A DNA stretch of 64,000 nucleotides from an uncultured Bacteroidia bacterium (GTDB taxonomy: Bacteria > Bacteroidota > Bacteroidia > Bacteroidales > ML635J-15): positions 62,001 to 126,000 of the forward strand of contig CADAXK010000005.1 in assembly GCA_902791865.1 (NCBI GenBank), in the 5' to 3' direction. The translations under genes were made by a program, and so were the position numbers. Below the pieces are notes generated by a model. It made no database searches, was not told the origin of the DNA, and saw only the letters and a program-made list of their open reading frames with translations. Shown one piece after another: positions 25,764 to 33,181 of the stretch (its first letter is position 1; each line of letters opens with the position of its first letter).

Positions 25764-25791
25764 AAAGGGCGGATTTTTCCGCCCTTTTTTT
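25764..25791 (+). terminator. Terminator of the first T9SS cargo gene
   Basis: AAAGGGCGG/CCGCCCTTT stem with an ATTTTT loop and seven T, 22 bases after the stop. The second paralogue ends in a near-copy of this hairpin. Confidence 0.9.
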
Positions 25792-25866
25792 GTTGCCCAC
25801 TCATACTAAAAATCATTCCCGAATAAAAAAATCAAATATTGCTATTCGGCATATAAAAATATGTAT

Positions 25867-25874
25867 TATATTTG
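25867..25874 (+). promoter_or_regulatory. -7 element of second T9SS cargo gene
   Basis: TATATTTG at 25867-25874, 62 bases before the ATG at 25937. No convincing -33 box (a TTCG lies 18 bases upstream). The leader contains two copies of TCTAATTA. Confidence 0.45.
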
Positions 25875-25936
25875 TAGTCTAATTACATTTGTAATCTAAT
25901 TATATTATACTTTATTAATAATTAAATTATTATCTT

Positions 25937-27946
25937 ATGAGAAGACTTTATTTACTTAGTGTATTGTGCTTGCTTATATGTGGCACAACTATGGCGCAAT
26001 TTGCACCAAACAAGAACACAGCTAAGAAATCATCGCAAGGATTATCTAGCACTGTTAAACACAACCAAACCATCCAAAGAGATGCAGTAATCTGGTCGTG
26101 CGACTTCGAAGAAGGCTGCCCTGAATATGTACTGGCGAAAGCAGACGGATACGACATCGACTGGCAGATCGTAACCGAAGCTACTTTCCCAGAACAGATG
26201 TTCACTGCCTCAGGATGCTACTTCTACCCTATGAACTTCTCTGGACGTGAAGGTCTATCACAACAACCACAGCAGATAAGCGAAACTCCCGGACATTGGG
26301 CACTGCTTGATGTTGGCTCAGACCTCTATGATAACCCTGTTGCTGCTGATGCAAGTATTACATTCTCCAACATCGACCTGTCGTCATGTCAATTCCCAAA
26401 AGTATCATTCATGCAATCGTACAGGGAATTAAACAGCGCATCCGACTTCATGATCATTAAGACATCTACCAACGGTGGAGCCACTTGGACTGACCACGAA
26501 GTAAACACACAAGACATCCCTGACAAATCGTATGTCAACGGACTTGTTGAAGTTTTGATTCCTGAAGTTGGTAACGCATCAAATGTTACTCTCCGCTTCC
26601 AGTACCAGAACCTCGATGGCATATACACTAATGGCATTGCATGGAACTATGGCTGGCAGATCGATGACATCAAGATTATCGATGTACCACAAAACAACAT
26701 GACTCTTGCTAATGCAAGAATGAACATGTTCGGATACTATGACTATACTGACCCTGAAGTATTGAGCCAATACTTCTCTAATGCTGAAGATCCAAGAGCT
26801 ACAGCATACCAGCACAGCGATCCTTACGGACAAACCCCTCGTAAAAACTGGGTTAATGCAGAAAGCGAATGGCAAGGATCTATCGTTTTCAATATGGAAG
26901 TAATAAACAACGGTAGCAATACTGTTACTCCAAAAGCAAAAATCACTGTTACATCTCCATCAGGTGATGTAATTTACGATCGTACCTTGAGCGGAACATC
27001 AATGGCAATGGGAGCAAGAGATACTATTGATTTCTATACTGCTAATGAAGATATTTTCTTATTCGATGTTACAAGCCCAGAACAAATTGAAATTGGAAAA
27101 TACATTGTTGACTATTCTGTATTTATCGATGGTGCAGAAGATCCTATCGCCGACAACTCAAGACAGGATTTCTTCTATATCACCGATAACAACTACTCGT
27201 TGGCTTACGATGAACCAACAGCAAAATTCGGAATGTGTGACTACACAAGCTCTGCAAGTGGTGACGAAATCGGCGAGTACTTCTATTATTTCTACATCCC
27301 AGAAGAAGATTTGAATGTTGATCTTTTTATCGCAAATGGAACGACAACTGGTTCATCTTTCATTGTTACCTTGTATGAAAACGGAGACGAAGATTTCATC
27401 CCAATGGCAGTTTCAAATTCAATACGCGTTACCGAGGATATGGTTGGCACATGGCAAACAATCCAATTCCAGGATGCATATAAAATTGATGCTTTTGATG
27501 AAAACTACAAGTCAAAATCACTCTTTGTAAGTGTAAAAATGTTCTATGACAATGAAGGTGACGACAAATTCTATTTAGGCAAGAACAACGAACTCTCAAC
27601 ATTTGGGCATAGATCAATCGCACGCAATGCCAACAGCGAAAGTTGGTACTATGGTTATGGTGCTCTCGCAATCAGAATACATGAAAAGGATGGAACTGCA
27701 ATTGAATCTGTATCAATGAACGGAATTAACATGTACCCGAATCCTTCAAACGGCATCGTAAACTTCACAAACGCAGAAAACGCTACAATCGAAGTATACA
27801 ACATGATGGGACAGGTTGTTGCTAGCATCGAAAATTCAAACGAAAACGCTTCCATCGATCTTTCAGGTGTTGCTAACGGCAACTACATTGTAAGAATTGT
27901 TAAGAACGGAAACGTTGCAACTTCAAAACTGAACATTGTTAAGTAA
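25937..27946 (+). CDS. T9SS-secreted protein, second of two tandem paralogues
   Basis: 669 residues. Signal peptide MRRLYLLSVLCLLICGTTMAQ. The same architecture as its neighbour: an N-terminal jelly-roll domain (WSCDFEEGCPEYVL, STNGGATWTDHEV, NYGWQIDDIKIID), a middle domain (NWVNAESEWQGSIVFNMEVINNG), and a C-terminal T9SS type A sorting domain (MYPNPSNGIVNFTNAENATIEVYNMMGQVV.. NGNYIVRIVKNG). The two share long identical stretches in the second half but differ more at the N-terminus, as after a tandem duplication. Its role is unknown beyond secretion and surface attachment. Confidence 0.85.
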   Translation: MRRLYLLSVLCLLICGTTMAQFAPNKNTAKKSSQGLSSTVKHNQTIQRDAVIWSCDFEEGCPEYVLAKADGYDIDWQIVTEATFPEQMFTASGCYFYPMNFSGREGLSQQPQQISETPGHWALLDVGSDLYDNPVAADASITFSNIDLSSCQFPKVSFMQSYRELNSASDFMIIKTSTNGGATWTDHEVNTQDIPDKSYVNGLVEVLIPEVGNASNVTLRFQYQNLDGIYTNGIAWNYGWQIDDIKIIDVPQNNMTLANARMNMFGYYDYTDPEVLSQYFSNAEDPRATAYQHSDPYGQTPRKNWVNAESEWQGSIVFNMEVINNGSNTVTPKAKITVTSPSGDVIYDRTLSGTSMAMGARDTIDFYTANEDIFLFDVTSPEQIEIGKYIVDYSVFIDGAEDPIADNSRQDFFYITDNNYSLAYDEPTAKFGMCDYTSSASGDEIGEYFYYFYIPEEDLNVDLFIANGTTTGSSFIVTLYENGDEDFIPMAVSNSIRVTEDMVGTWQTIQFQDAYKIDAFDENYKSKSLFVSVKMFYDNEGDDKFYLGKNNELSTFGHRSIARNANSESWYYGYGALAIRIHEKDGTAIESVSMNGINMYPNPSNGIVNFTNAENATIEVYNMMGQVVASIENSNENASIDLSGVANGNYIVRIVKNGNVATSKLNIVK

Positions 27947-27968
27947 TCGTTTAGAACATAAAATTGAT

Positions 27969-27994
27969 AAGGGCGGATAATTCCGCCCTTTTTT
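27969..27994 (+). terminator. Terminator of the second T9SS cargo gene
   Basis: AAGGGCGGA/TCCGCCCTT stem followed by a T run, 22 bases after the stop. It separates the cargo genes from the repeat array that follows. Confidence 0.9.
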
Positions 27995-27995
27995 G

Positions 27996-28111
27996 TTCCC
28001 CCGAAAAAGTGGCAAGAATTGCAAAACATTCCCCCGAAAAAGTGGCAAAAACAGCATAATATTCCCCCGAAAAAGTGGCATAAATCACAAAATATTCCCC
28101 CGAAAAAGTGG
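27996..28111. repeat. Array of four 19-bp repeats with 33-bp period
   Basis: TTCCCCCGAAAAAGTGGCA occurs at 27996-28014, 28029-28047 and 28062-28080; a fourth copy at 28095-28111 is identical for 17 bases. Starts are exactly 33 bases apart and the three spacers are each 14 bases, AT-rich and different from one another. The last copy ends 10 bases before the TTTG of the ATPase promoter. Read on the minus strand, each unit encodes ATFSGE plus five variable residues. The layout fits an operator or protein-binding array for the next gene. Confidence 0.92.
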
Positions 28112-28120
28112 AATATTTTT

Positions 28121-28150
28121 TTTGTATATTATTTATAATTAATATCTTTG
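28121..28150 (+). promoter_or_regulatory. Promoter of the AAA_14/DUF4143 ATPase gene
   Basis: TTTG (28121-28124), 18 bases, TATCTTTG (28143-28150), with the ATG at 28182. It lies directly downstream of the 33-bp repeat array. Confidence 0.65.
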
Positions 28151-28181
28151 CAACATAAAACATTTTACTACAAATTTAGGC

Positions 28182-29516
28182 ATGAAAAGAAAACTATATA
28201 ATTTGCTTCTTGCGTGGAAAAATGACCCAGACCACAAACCACTAATACTAGAAGGAGCACGCCAGGTTGGCAAGACTTGGTTACTAAAGGAGTTTGGAAA
28301 GAACGAATATGACAATCTTGTATACATTAATTTCCAAGACTCTCCAGATGCACAATCCCTATTTACACAAAACCTAAACATAAAACGCATAATTGGCTCT
28401 CTGGAAGCATATACTGGCAAAAGAATCATAGCTGGCAAAACTCTAATATTCATGGATGAAATACAGGAGGCTCCCAACGGCTTAAACAGCCTTAAATATT
28501 TCTGTGAAGAAGCAAGAAACCAAGATGTCGTAGTAGCAGGCTCTTTGCTTGGAATCACACATAGGCAAGGCGAATCGTATCCAGTCGGCAAGGTAAACCT
28601 GTTATACCTGTATCCAATGTCATTTGAAGAATTCCTATGGGCTAAGGGAGAAGAAATTCTTGCTGATGCGATTTCCCACCTCGACTGGGAGATGATGAGA
28701 ACTTTGGAAACTAAATTACAGGAATGTCTTAGGCAATATTACTATGTAGGAGGAATGCCCGAAGCCGTTTTACAATACACCCTTAAAGGTGATATCAACA
28801 AGGTACGTAAGATTCAAAACGAAATCCTCAAAACCTACGATAACGACTTTGCAAAACATGCTGGCAAGGAAACAGAACGAATTCGTATGGTATGGCAAAG
28901 CATTCCTGCCCAACTTGCCAAAGAAAACAAAAAATTCATATACGGTGCAGTAAAGGATGGCGGTCGCGCACGCGACTTTGAAATTGCCATACAATGGTTG
29001 GTGAAAACAGGATTGGTGTACAAGATACATAATTGCAAATCACCAGATATGCCACTTAAGTTCTATGAAGACTTTGACTCTTTCAAGTTGTATCTTATGG
29101 ATGTCGGTTTGCTTGGTGCAATGTCAAACGCGTCCCCTAGATTAATGCTTATAAGCAATGATGTTTTCGTGGAATTCAAAGGCGCATTTACCGAAAACTA
29201 TGTTCTCCAACAGTTGAAAACCATTGAAAACCTTGACATTTACTATTACAGCAAGGAAAAATCAACATTGGAAATAGATTTTCTAGTTCAGACAGAAAAC
29301 CATATAACCCCAGTTGAAGTGAAAGCGGAAGAAAATGTAAAGAGTAAATCGCTATCGCAATTTGTTAATGTAGACTACGCAGATAGGCATTTCAAAGGAC
29401 TTCGCTGTTCAATGAAACAATATATCGACCAAGAATGGATGATCAACATACCTCTTTGCAGTATTTATGCATATTTCTCAGGAAGCAATAATCTACTTCC
29501 CAATACAGAACTTTGA
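28182..29516 (+). CDS. AAA_14/DUF4143 ATPase with PD-(D/E)XK-like C-terminal domain
   Basis: 444 residues, full length. The AAA_14 domain (1-150) has Walker A EGARQVGKTWLL (24-35) and Walker B LIFMDEIQE (88-96), followed by VVVAGSLLGI. The DUF4143 part includes YVGGMPEAV, a winged-helix-like middle and, at the end, YYYSKEKSTLEIDFLV..ITPVEVKAEEN, in which Glu364/Asp366 and Glu379-x-Lys381 form a PD-(D/E)XK-type active-site pattern. The family is common in anaerobes, often in many copies, with no settled function. It stands between a repeat array and a convergent mnmE, whose last 24 bases it overlaps. A DNA-binding or DNA-cutting role is inferred. Confidence 0.88.
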   Translation: MKRKLYNLLLAWKNDPDHKPLILEGARQVGKTWLLKEFGKNEYDNLVYINFQDSPDAQSLFTQNLNIKRIIGSLEAYTGKRIIAGKTLIFMDEIQEAPNGLNSLKYFCEEARNQDVVVAGSLLGITHRQGESYPVGKVNLLYLYPMSFEEFLWAKGEEILADAISHLDWEMMRTLETKLQECLRQYYYVGGMPEAVLQYTLKGDINKVRKIQNEILKTYDNDFAKHAGKETERIRMVWQSIPAQLAKENKKFIYGAVKDGGRARDFEIAIQWLVKTGLVYKIHNCKSPDMPLKFYEDFDSFKLYLMDVGLLGAMSNASPRLMLISNDVFVEFKGAFTENYVLQQLKTIENLDIYYYSKEKSTLEIDFLVQTENHITPVEVKAEENVKSKSLSQFVNVDYADRHFKGLRCSMKQYIDQEWMINIPLCSIYAYFSGSNNLLPNTEL

Positions 29517-30854
29517 GAAAATACTTCCCAGCACCTCATCGGTACTGATAGCGCCTGTGATTTCGCCAAGATGATAATTTGCCTCGCGCAAATCCTGAGC
29601 AATGAAATCGGATGGAACGCCCTCACCTATCGCCTGCCGTGCCGACAATAGCAAATCGCGAGCTGACGTGAGCGATGCCACATGACGCACATTGGTAATA
29701 ACGACATCGGCAGTTTCGGACTTTAACGACGAAACATATTCCACAAACCTCTGGCACAAGGCATCGACATTCGCACCATCGAGAGCAGAAATCAACAGAG
29801 AATCGCCATATCCATATTCGGCATCGCAAATATCCGACTTGTTGAGCACGACTATAAGTTTTGTCTCGCCAGAAATCTCCTTTTCAATAGATGTAACAAT
29901 CTCATCGTTATGCCGCTTTTCTGCCGATGCATCAAGCACTAGCACTACAATCCGCGCCGACTTCAGCTTTGAATATGTGCGCTGGATACCTAGTTCCTCA
30001 ACTTCGTTGTCGGCATTGCGGATGCCAGCCGTATCGATAAAGCGGAAGCGTATGCCATCAAGGACAAACTCCTCCTCTATCGTGTCGCGCGTTGTTCCTG
30101 CCACAGCTGAAACTATTGCCCTGTCCTCGTGCAATATGGCATTCAGAAGCGTTGATTTGCCAGCATTAGGCTCACCTACAATAGCAACAGGCACGCCCGA
30201 CTTCACTGCGTTTCCATATTCGAAACTGCGAATAAGTTTATCGGTTTCGGCACAAATCTCGTCAATTAGTGCAACCAATTTTGTGCGGTCAGCAAATTCG
30301 ACATTCTCCTCCGAAAAGTCGAGTTCCAGTTCAAGTAGCGAGGTAAGTTCCAGCATTCTGCCACGCAATTCGGAAATCTTTGATGAAACCTGACCTTTCA
30401 GCTGCGACATAGCCACACGATGCGACTCAGCCGAACTGCTTGAAATAAGGTCGGCAACCGCTTCCGACTGCGACAAGTCCATCTTTCCATTAAGGAAAGC
30501 CCTCTGCGTGAACTCACCAGGACGAGCAAGCACAGCACCATAATGCGTGAGCGCAGCTAGAATTTTCTGCTCAATATATTCGGAACCATGGCAATATATC
30601 TCGACCATATCTTCGCCCGAAAATGATGCTGGAGATGCGAACTTCACCACCATCGCCTCGTCGAGCAGAGTGCCTTTTTCGTCAACTATGCCAGTAAAAA
30701 GCATAGTACGCGGACTTTCCGCCTCAAAAATTGACTTGCGCACGACAATATTACGCGCAATGGCGAACGAATCGGCACCGCTAATCCTTACAATGCCTAT
30801 TGCTCCTGCCCCCGAAGCCGTCGATATAGCGCATATTGTTGTCCCGAATGTCAT
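29493..30854 (-). CDS. mnmE: tRNA uridine-5-carboxymethylaminomethyl(34) synthesis GTPase MnmE
   Basis: 453 residues from the ATG at 30854 (MTFGTTICAISTASGAGAIGIVR), the usual N-terminus; a longer reading to 30929 runs through the promoter. MnmE works with MnmG on the wobble uridine of several tRNAs. The N-terminal formyl-THF-binding domain is followed by helices and an inserted G domain: GEPNAGKSTLLNA, AGTTRDTIEEE, DTAGIR, NKSD. The C-terminus ends FCIGK, the conserved CIGK motif. The last 24 bases overlap the end of the converging ATPase gene, with no terminator between. Confidence 0.97.
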   Translation of the reverse strand: MTFGTTICAISTASGAGAIGIVRISGADSFAIARNIVVRKSIFEAESPRTMLFTGIVDEKGTLLDEAMVVKFASPASFSGEDMVEIYCHGSEYIEQKILAALTHYGAVLARPGEFTQRAFLNGKMDLSQSEAVADLISSSSAESHRVAMSQLKGQVSSKISELRGRMLELTSLLELELDFSEENVEFADRTKLVALIDEICAETDKLIRSFEYGNAVKSGVPVAIVGEPNAGKSTLLNAILHEDRAIVSAVAGTTRDTIEEEFVLDGIRFRFIDTAGIRNADNEVEELGIQRTYSKLKSARIVVLVLDASAEKRHNDEIVTSIEKEISGETKLIVVLNKSDICDAEYGYGDSLLISALDGANVDALCQRFVEYVSSLKSETADVVITNVRHVASLTSARDLLLSARQAIGEGVPSDFIAQDLREANYHLGEITGAISTDEVLGSIFSKFCIGK

Positions 30855-30869
30855 TTTAGAAATTTTGTG

Positions 30870-30877
30870 CAAAGGTA
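30870..30877 (-). promoter_or_regulatory. -7 element of the mnmE promoter
   Basis: TACCTTTG on the minus strand (30877-30870), 15 bases before the ATG at 30854. No matching TTTG upstream. Confidence 0.6.
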
Positions 30878-31320
30878 AACAATTTAGGGGAAAGATTAAT
30901 AAAAAGCACAAATTACCCGACAAAACCATTTATAAGAAAATCGCGAAGGCTAAGATGGATTATATTTTTATTGTTGATAGACTACAAAATCAAAAAAACA
31001 CATTTTTATTGTTTACAGACAATAAAAAAGGTAACTATATACAAGTTGACTAATGTTTGCCACTCTTCTGTCATTACTCGCAAGCTTCGTGCGCTAAAGG
31101 GTCCACAAATCAGAACATACACGCGATACGGAACGGGGAGCGTTGTAATGTTCGACTATGCGGAATCTCCCATTAGTACACAAAAGAGATTCCGTACAGA
31201 CAGGCTCACAAGCAACGCCTCTTTTGCTGTTCGCTTTGTCTTACGGAATGACGAAGCGGACTAATACAAAAAACTATGAGCCAACACGTATATAGTTCCC
31301 TAAAATATATTCTCAACAAA
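30878..31320. other. Intergenic region with hairpin repeat
   Basis: About 440 bases between mnmE and the M49 terminator. The left part (30878-31080) is AT-rich with nothing recognisable. The right part (31081-31260) is GC-richer and contains inverted repeats: CGGAATCTC (31161-31169) with GAGATTCCG (31186-31194), and the 61-bp hairpin element at 31189-31249. A 97-codon reading frame crosses it on the plus strand but has no signal, ribosome site or family. Confidence 0.55.
31189..31249. repeat. Short hairpin-ended intergenic repeat, copy 1
   Basis: It begins ATTCCGTACAGAC and ends GTCTTACGGAAT, imperfect inverted ends, with CTCACAAG inside. A diverged relative lies at 33080-33168. The form suggests a REP- or MITE-like dispersed element. 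Confidence 0.6.
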
Positions 31321-31354
31321 AAAAATGGTGGCACATAAAATGTCCACCATTTTT
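31321..31354 (-). terminator. Terminator of the M49-like peptidase gene
   Basis: AAAAATGGTGG (31321-31331) pairs with CCACCATTTTT (31344-31354). On the minus strand the T run follows the stem. It is 19 bases past the stop at 31373. Confidence 0.85.
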
Positions 31355-31372
31355 AATAGGTAATATCTGAAA

Positions 31373-33028
31373 TTACAAACCGAGAACTTCTGCTCCCTGT
31401 CTGTAAACAATGTCCTTAGGAATGCCAGCGCCGGCAATCTTGTCGAGGCTCTTCTGGAGGTCTTCGGTAACAACGCTCTTTTCCTTAATCCACTTATCAA
31501 CCTCAGGCTTGTTGCCGTCGCCCTGGAGAACGATAACCTTTGTAACGAACGACTTTACAGCTTCCTGCATCTTTTCAAGGTTAACAGAGTACTTTCCTGT
31601 TGCCTCATCGAAATTGAAACCACCGTTTTCCTTGATATATGCAAATTCCATCATGTTTGCCTTTCCGTGAGCCTCTGCAGCACCAAAACGAACCGAACGG
31701 AAGATTCCTGCAAGGAAGGTAACATAGTTGTTCATCAAATCCTGATCCTTGATTTCACCCATTTCGTGAAGCATTGTAACAAGGTAAAGACCAAGCATAT
31801 CGGCCTTAGCTTCCTCGATTGTGCTATACGAATCGCCAAGAGCATCGCGAACTGACTTCTTATCAGGATTAATTGTGAACTTAACACCAAGTCCGTGAGC
31901 TACTTCGTGGAACATAACATTCTGGAAGAAAGCATTTTCGAAGTCGATGTTCTTCAACTGGTCATCAGCAATGAGGATTTCTGCAATAGGAACGAGAATC
32001 TTGTCGAATTTCAACTTCATAGCATTCTTCAACTGCAATTTACGCGAACCCTTTGTTGCATGTACATTCGGGTCATTCGGCAGGTTGATAGCAATGTTCT
32101 TGCTTGCAGAGTTGCAGTCGCCAGCAGAATAAACAACATCGTAAACATTCATGTCGCCCGAGTTGGTTGCGCTTTCGGCCTTATACTGCGGTTCAACAGG
32201 CAAATTCGACTGCAAAGTCTGGAGAATTGCATTGTAATGTTCAATCTTGCGTGTCCATTCCATGTTCTTAATAAGAATCTGACCAGAATGAGCAGCACGA
32301 GAACCATTGATTTCATCCTCGTAGCTCTCGATAGGACCGACAACAAAGTCAATCAAATTGGTCTTCATGTCCATCCATGCACAGTCGCTCTCGAAATACT
32401 TATCAGTACGGAAAGCCTCTGCACGGAGTTTCAAATAATTCTTGAAACCTTCGTCCTCGGCAAGTTCTGCAGCCTCATCTAGCAAATCGGCAGCCTTGAG
32501 CAATTCGGGATATTCCTCGTGATAAGGAACTTCCTTGAGCGAACCATCCTCGTTGCGACGAATAACCGAATACCAGCCGTTGCGAACTTCTTCTGGAAGT
32601 GCCTGGAATTCTTCATCGGTCATATCGGTTGGATAGAAGCAAGCACCCTTGGGCTTTTCGCCATAACCCTCGATGAAAGCCTTGTTGCAATCGAGACGAT
32701 CCCAAGGACCATAGTTGATTTCGGCATAACGGCGAGCATCTTCGTCCTTTATAGATGACAAAAATGCCTGTTTTTCGCCAATTGCTTCCTTCCAGAAGAC
32801 TTCTTCCATAATGTCGGCAACCTCTATGAGCTTCTTAAGCATCTGCTTCTGGTTGTCGGTCAATTCTGCTACCAAATCCGATGTCAAGTCAACCTCGGCG
32901 TAATTGTTTACCAATGCCTGCATTTCGGAAACCTCCTGCTTTGGCTCTTCTTTCTTTTCTTCCTTGTTGCTGCACGAACAAGCAAACAATGCAGCAGTTA
33001 CAATCAAAATACTGATTTTTCCTTTCAT
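31373..33028 (-). CDS. M49-like (dipeptidyl peptidase III family) zinc peptidase lipoprotein
   Basis: 551 residues. A lipoprotein signal (TAALFACSCS, Cys17 or Cys19) is followed by NKEEKKEEPKQE, which resembles the lysine-acidic surface-export signal of Bacteroidota lipoproteins. Zinc ligands are seen in VMFHEVAHGLG (His374, Glu375, His378) and the downstream helix IEEAKADMLGLYLVTMLHEMG (Glu406). Classic DPP III has HEXXGH; here it is HEXXH. By family it removes dipeptides from peptide N-termini. It stands alone with its own terminator and complements DPP IV. Confidence 0.82.
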   Translation of the reverse strand: MKGKISILIVTAALFACSCSNKEEKKEEPKQEVSEMQALVNNYAEVDLTSDLVAELTDNQKQMLKKLIEVADIMEEVFWKEAIGEKQAFLSSIKDEDARRYAEINYGPWDRLDCNKAFIEGYGEKPKGACFYPTDMTDEEFQALPEEVRNGWYSVIRRNEDGSLKEVPYHEEYPELLKAADLLDEAAELAEDEGFKNYLKLRAEAFRTDKYFESDCAWMDMKTNLIDFVVGPIESYEDEINGSRAAHSGQILIKNMEWTRKIEHYNAILQTLQSNLPVEPQYKAESATNSGDMNVYDVVYSAGDCNSASKNIAINLPNDPNVHATKGSRKLQLKNAMKLKFDKILVPIAEILIADDQLKNIDFENAFFQNVMFHEVAHGLGVKFTINPDKKSVRDALGDSYSTIEEAKADMLGLYLVTMLHEMGEIKDQDLMNNYVTFLAGIFRSVRFGAAEAHGKANMMEFAYIKENGGFNFDEATGKYSVNLEKMQEAVKSFVTKVIVLQGDGNKPEVDKWIKEKSVVTEDLQKSLDKIAGAGIPKDIVYRQGAEVLGL

Positions 33029-33079
33029 GATATTTAATTTTAATTACAATTTACAATTCAAAATACAATCATAGTGGAG

Positions 33080-33168
33080 ATTCCGCACAAGCGAACTCAC
33101 AAGGCTCGTTCCTACGCCTGTTCGTTCTGCTTTACTTGCTTCGCTGCGTGAGCTGAAGGTTGTGGAAT
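33080..33168. repeat. Short hairpin-ended intergenic repeat, copy 2
   Basis: It runs from ATTCCGCAC to TTGTGGAAT with CTCACAAGGCTCG inside, related to the element at 31189-31249. It lies between the M49 gene and the zinc-ribbon gene. Confidence 0.55.
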
Positions 33169-33181
33169 GACACCTTTATTA

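Noticed and set aside
27996..28111. CRISPR array
   Set aside because: Repeats of 19 bases with 14-base spacers are too short, spacers are AT-rich and not foreign-looking, only four units are present, and no cas gene lies near.
28182..29516. Toxin-antitoxin or restriction system around the ATPase
   Set aside because: No second small gene, methyltransferase or specificity subunit lies beside it; the flanking genes are T9SS cargo and mnmE.
29692..30393. 233-codon serine-rich plus-strand frame
   Set aside because: It is antisense to the G domain of mnmE; no start signal or family.
30971..31264. 97-codon plus-strand frame between mnmE and the M49 gene
   Set aside because: It crosses the inverted-repeat element, has no ribosome site, promoter or recognisable domain, and its composition matches the non-coding repeat.
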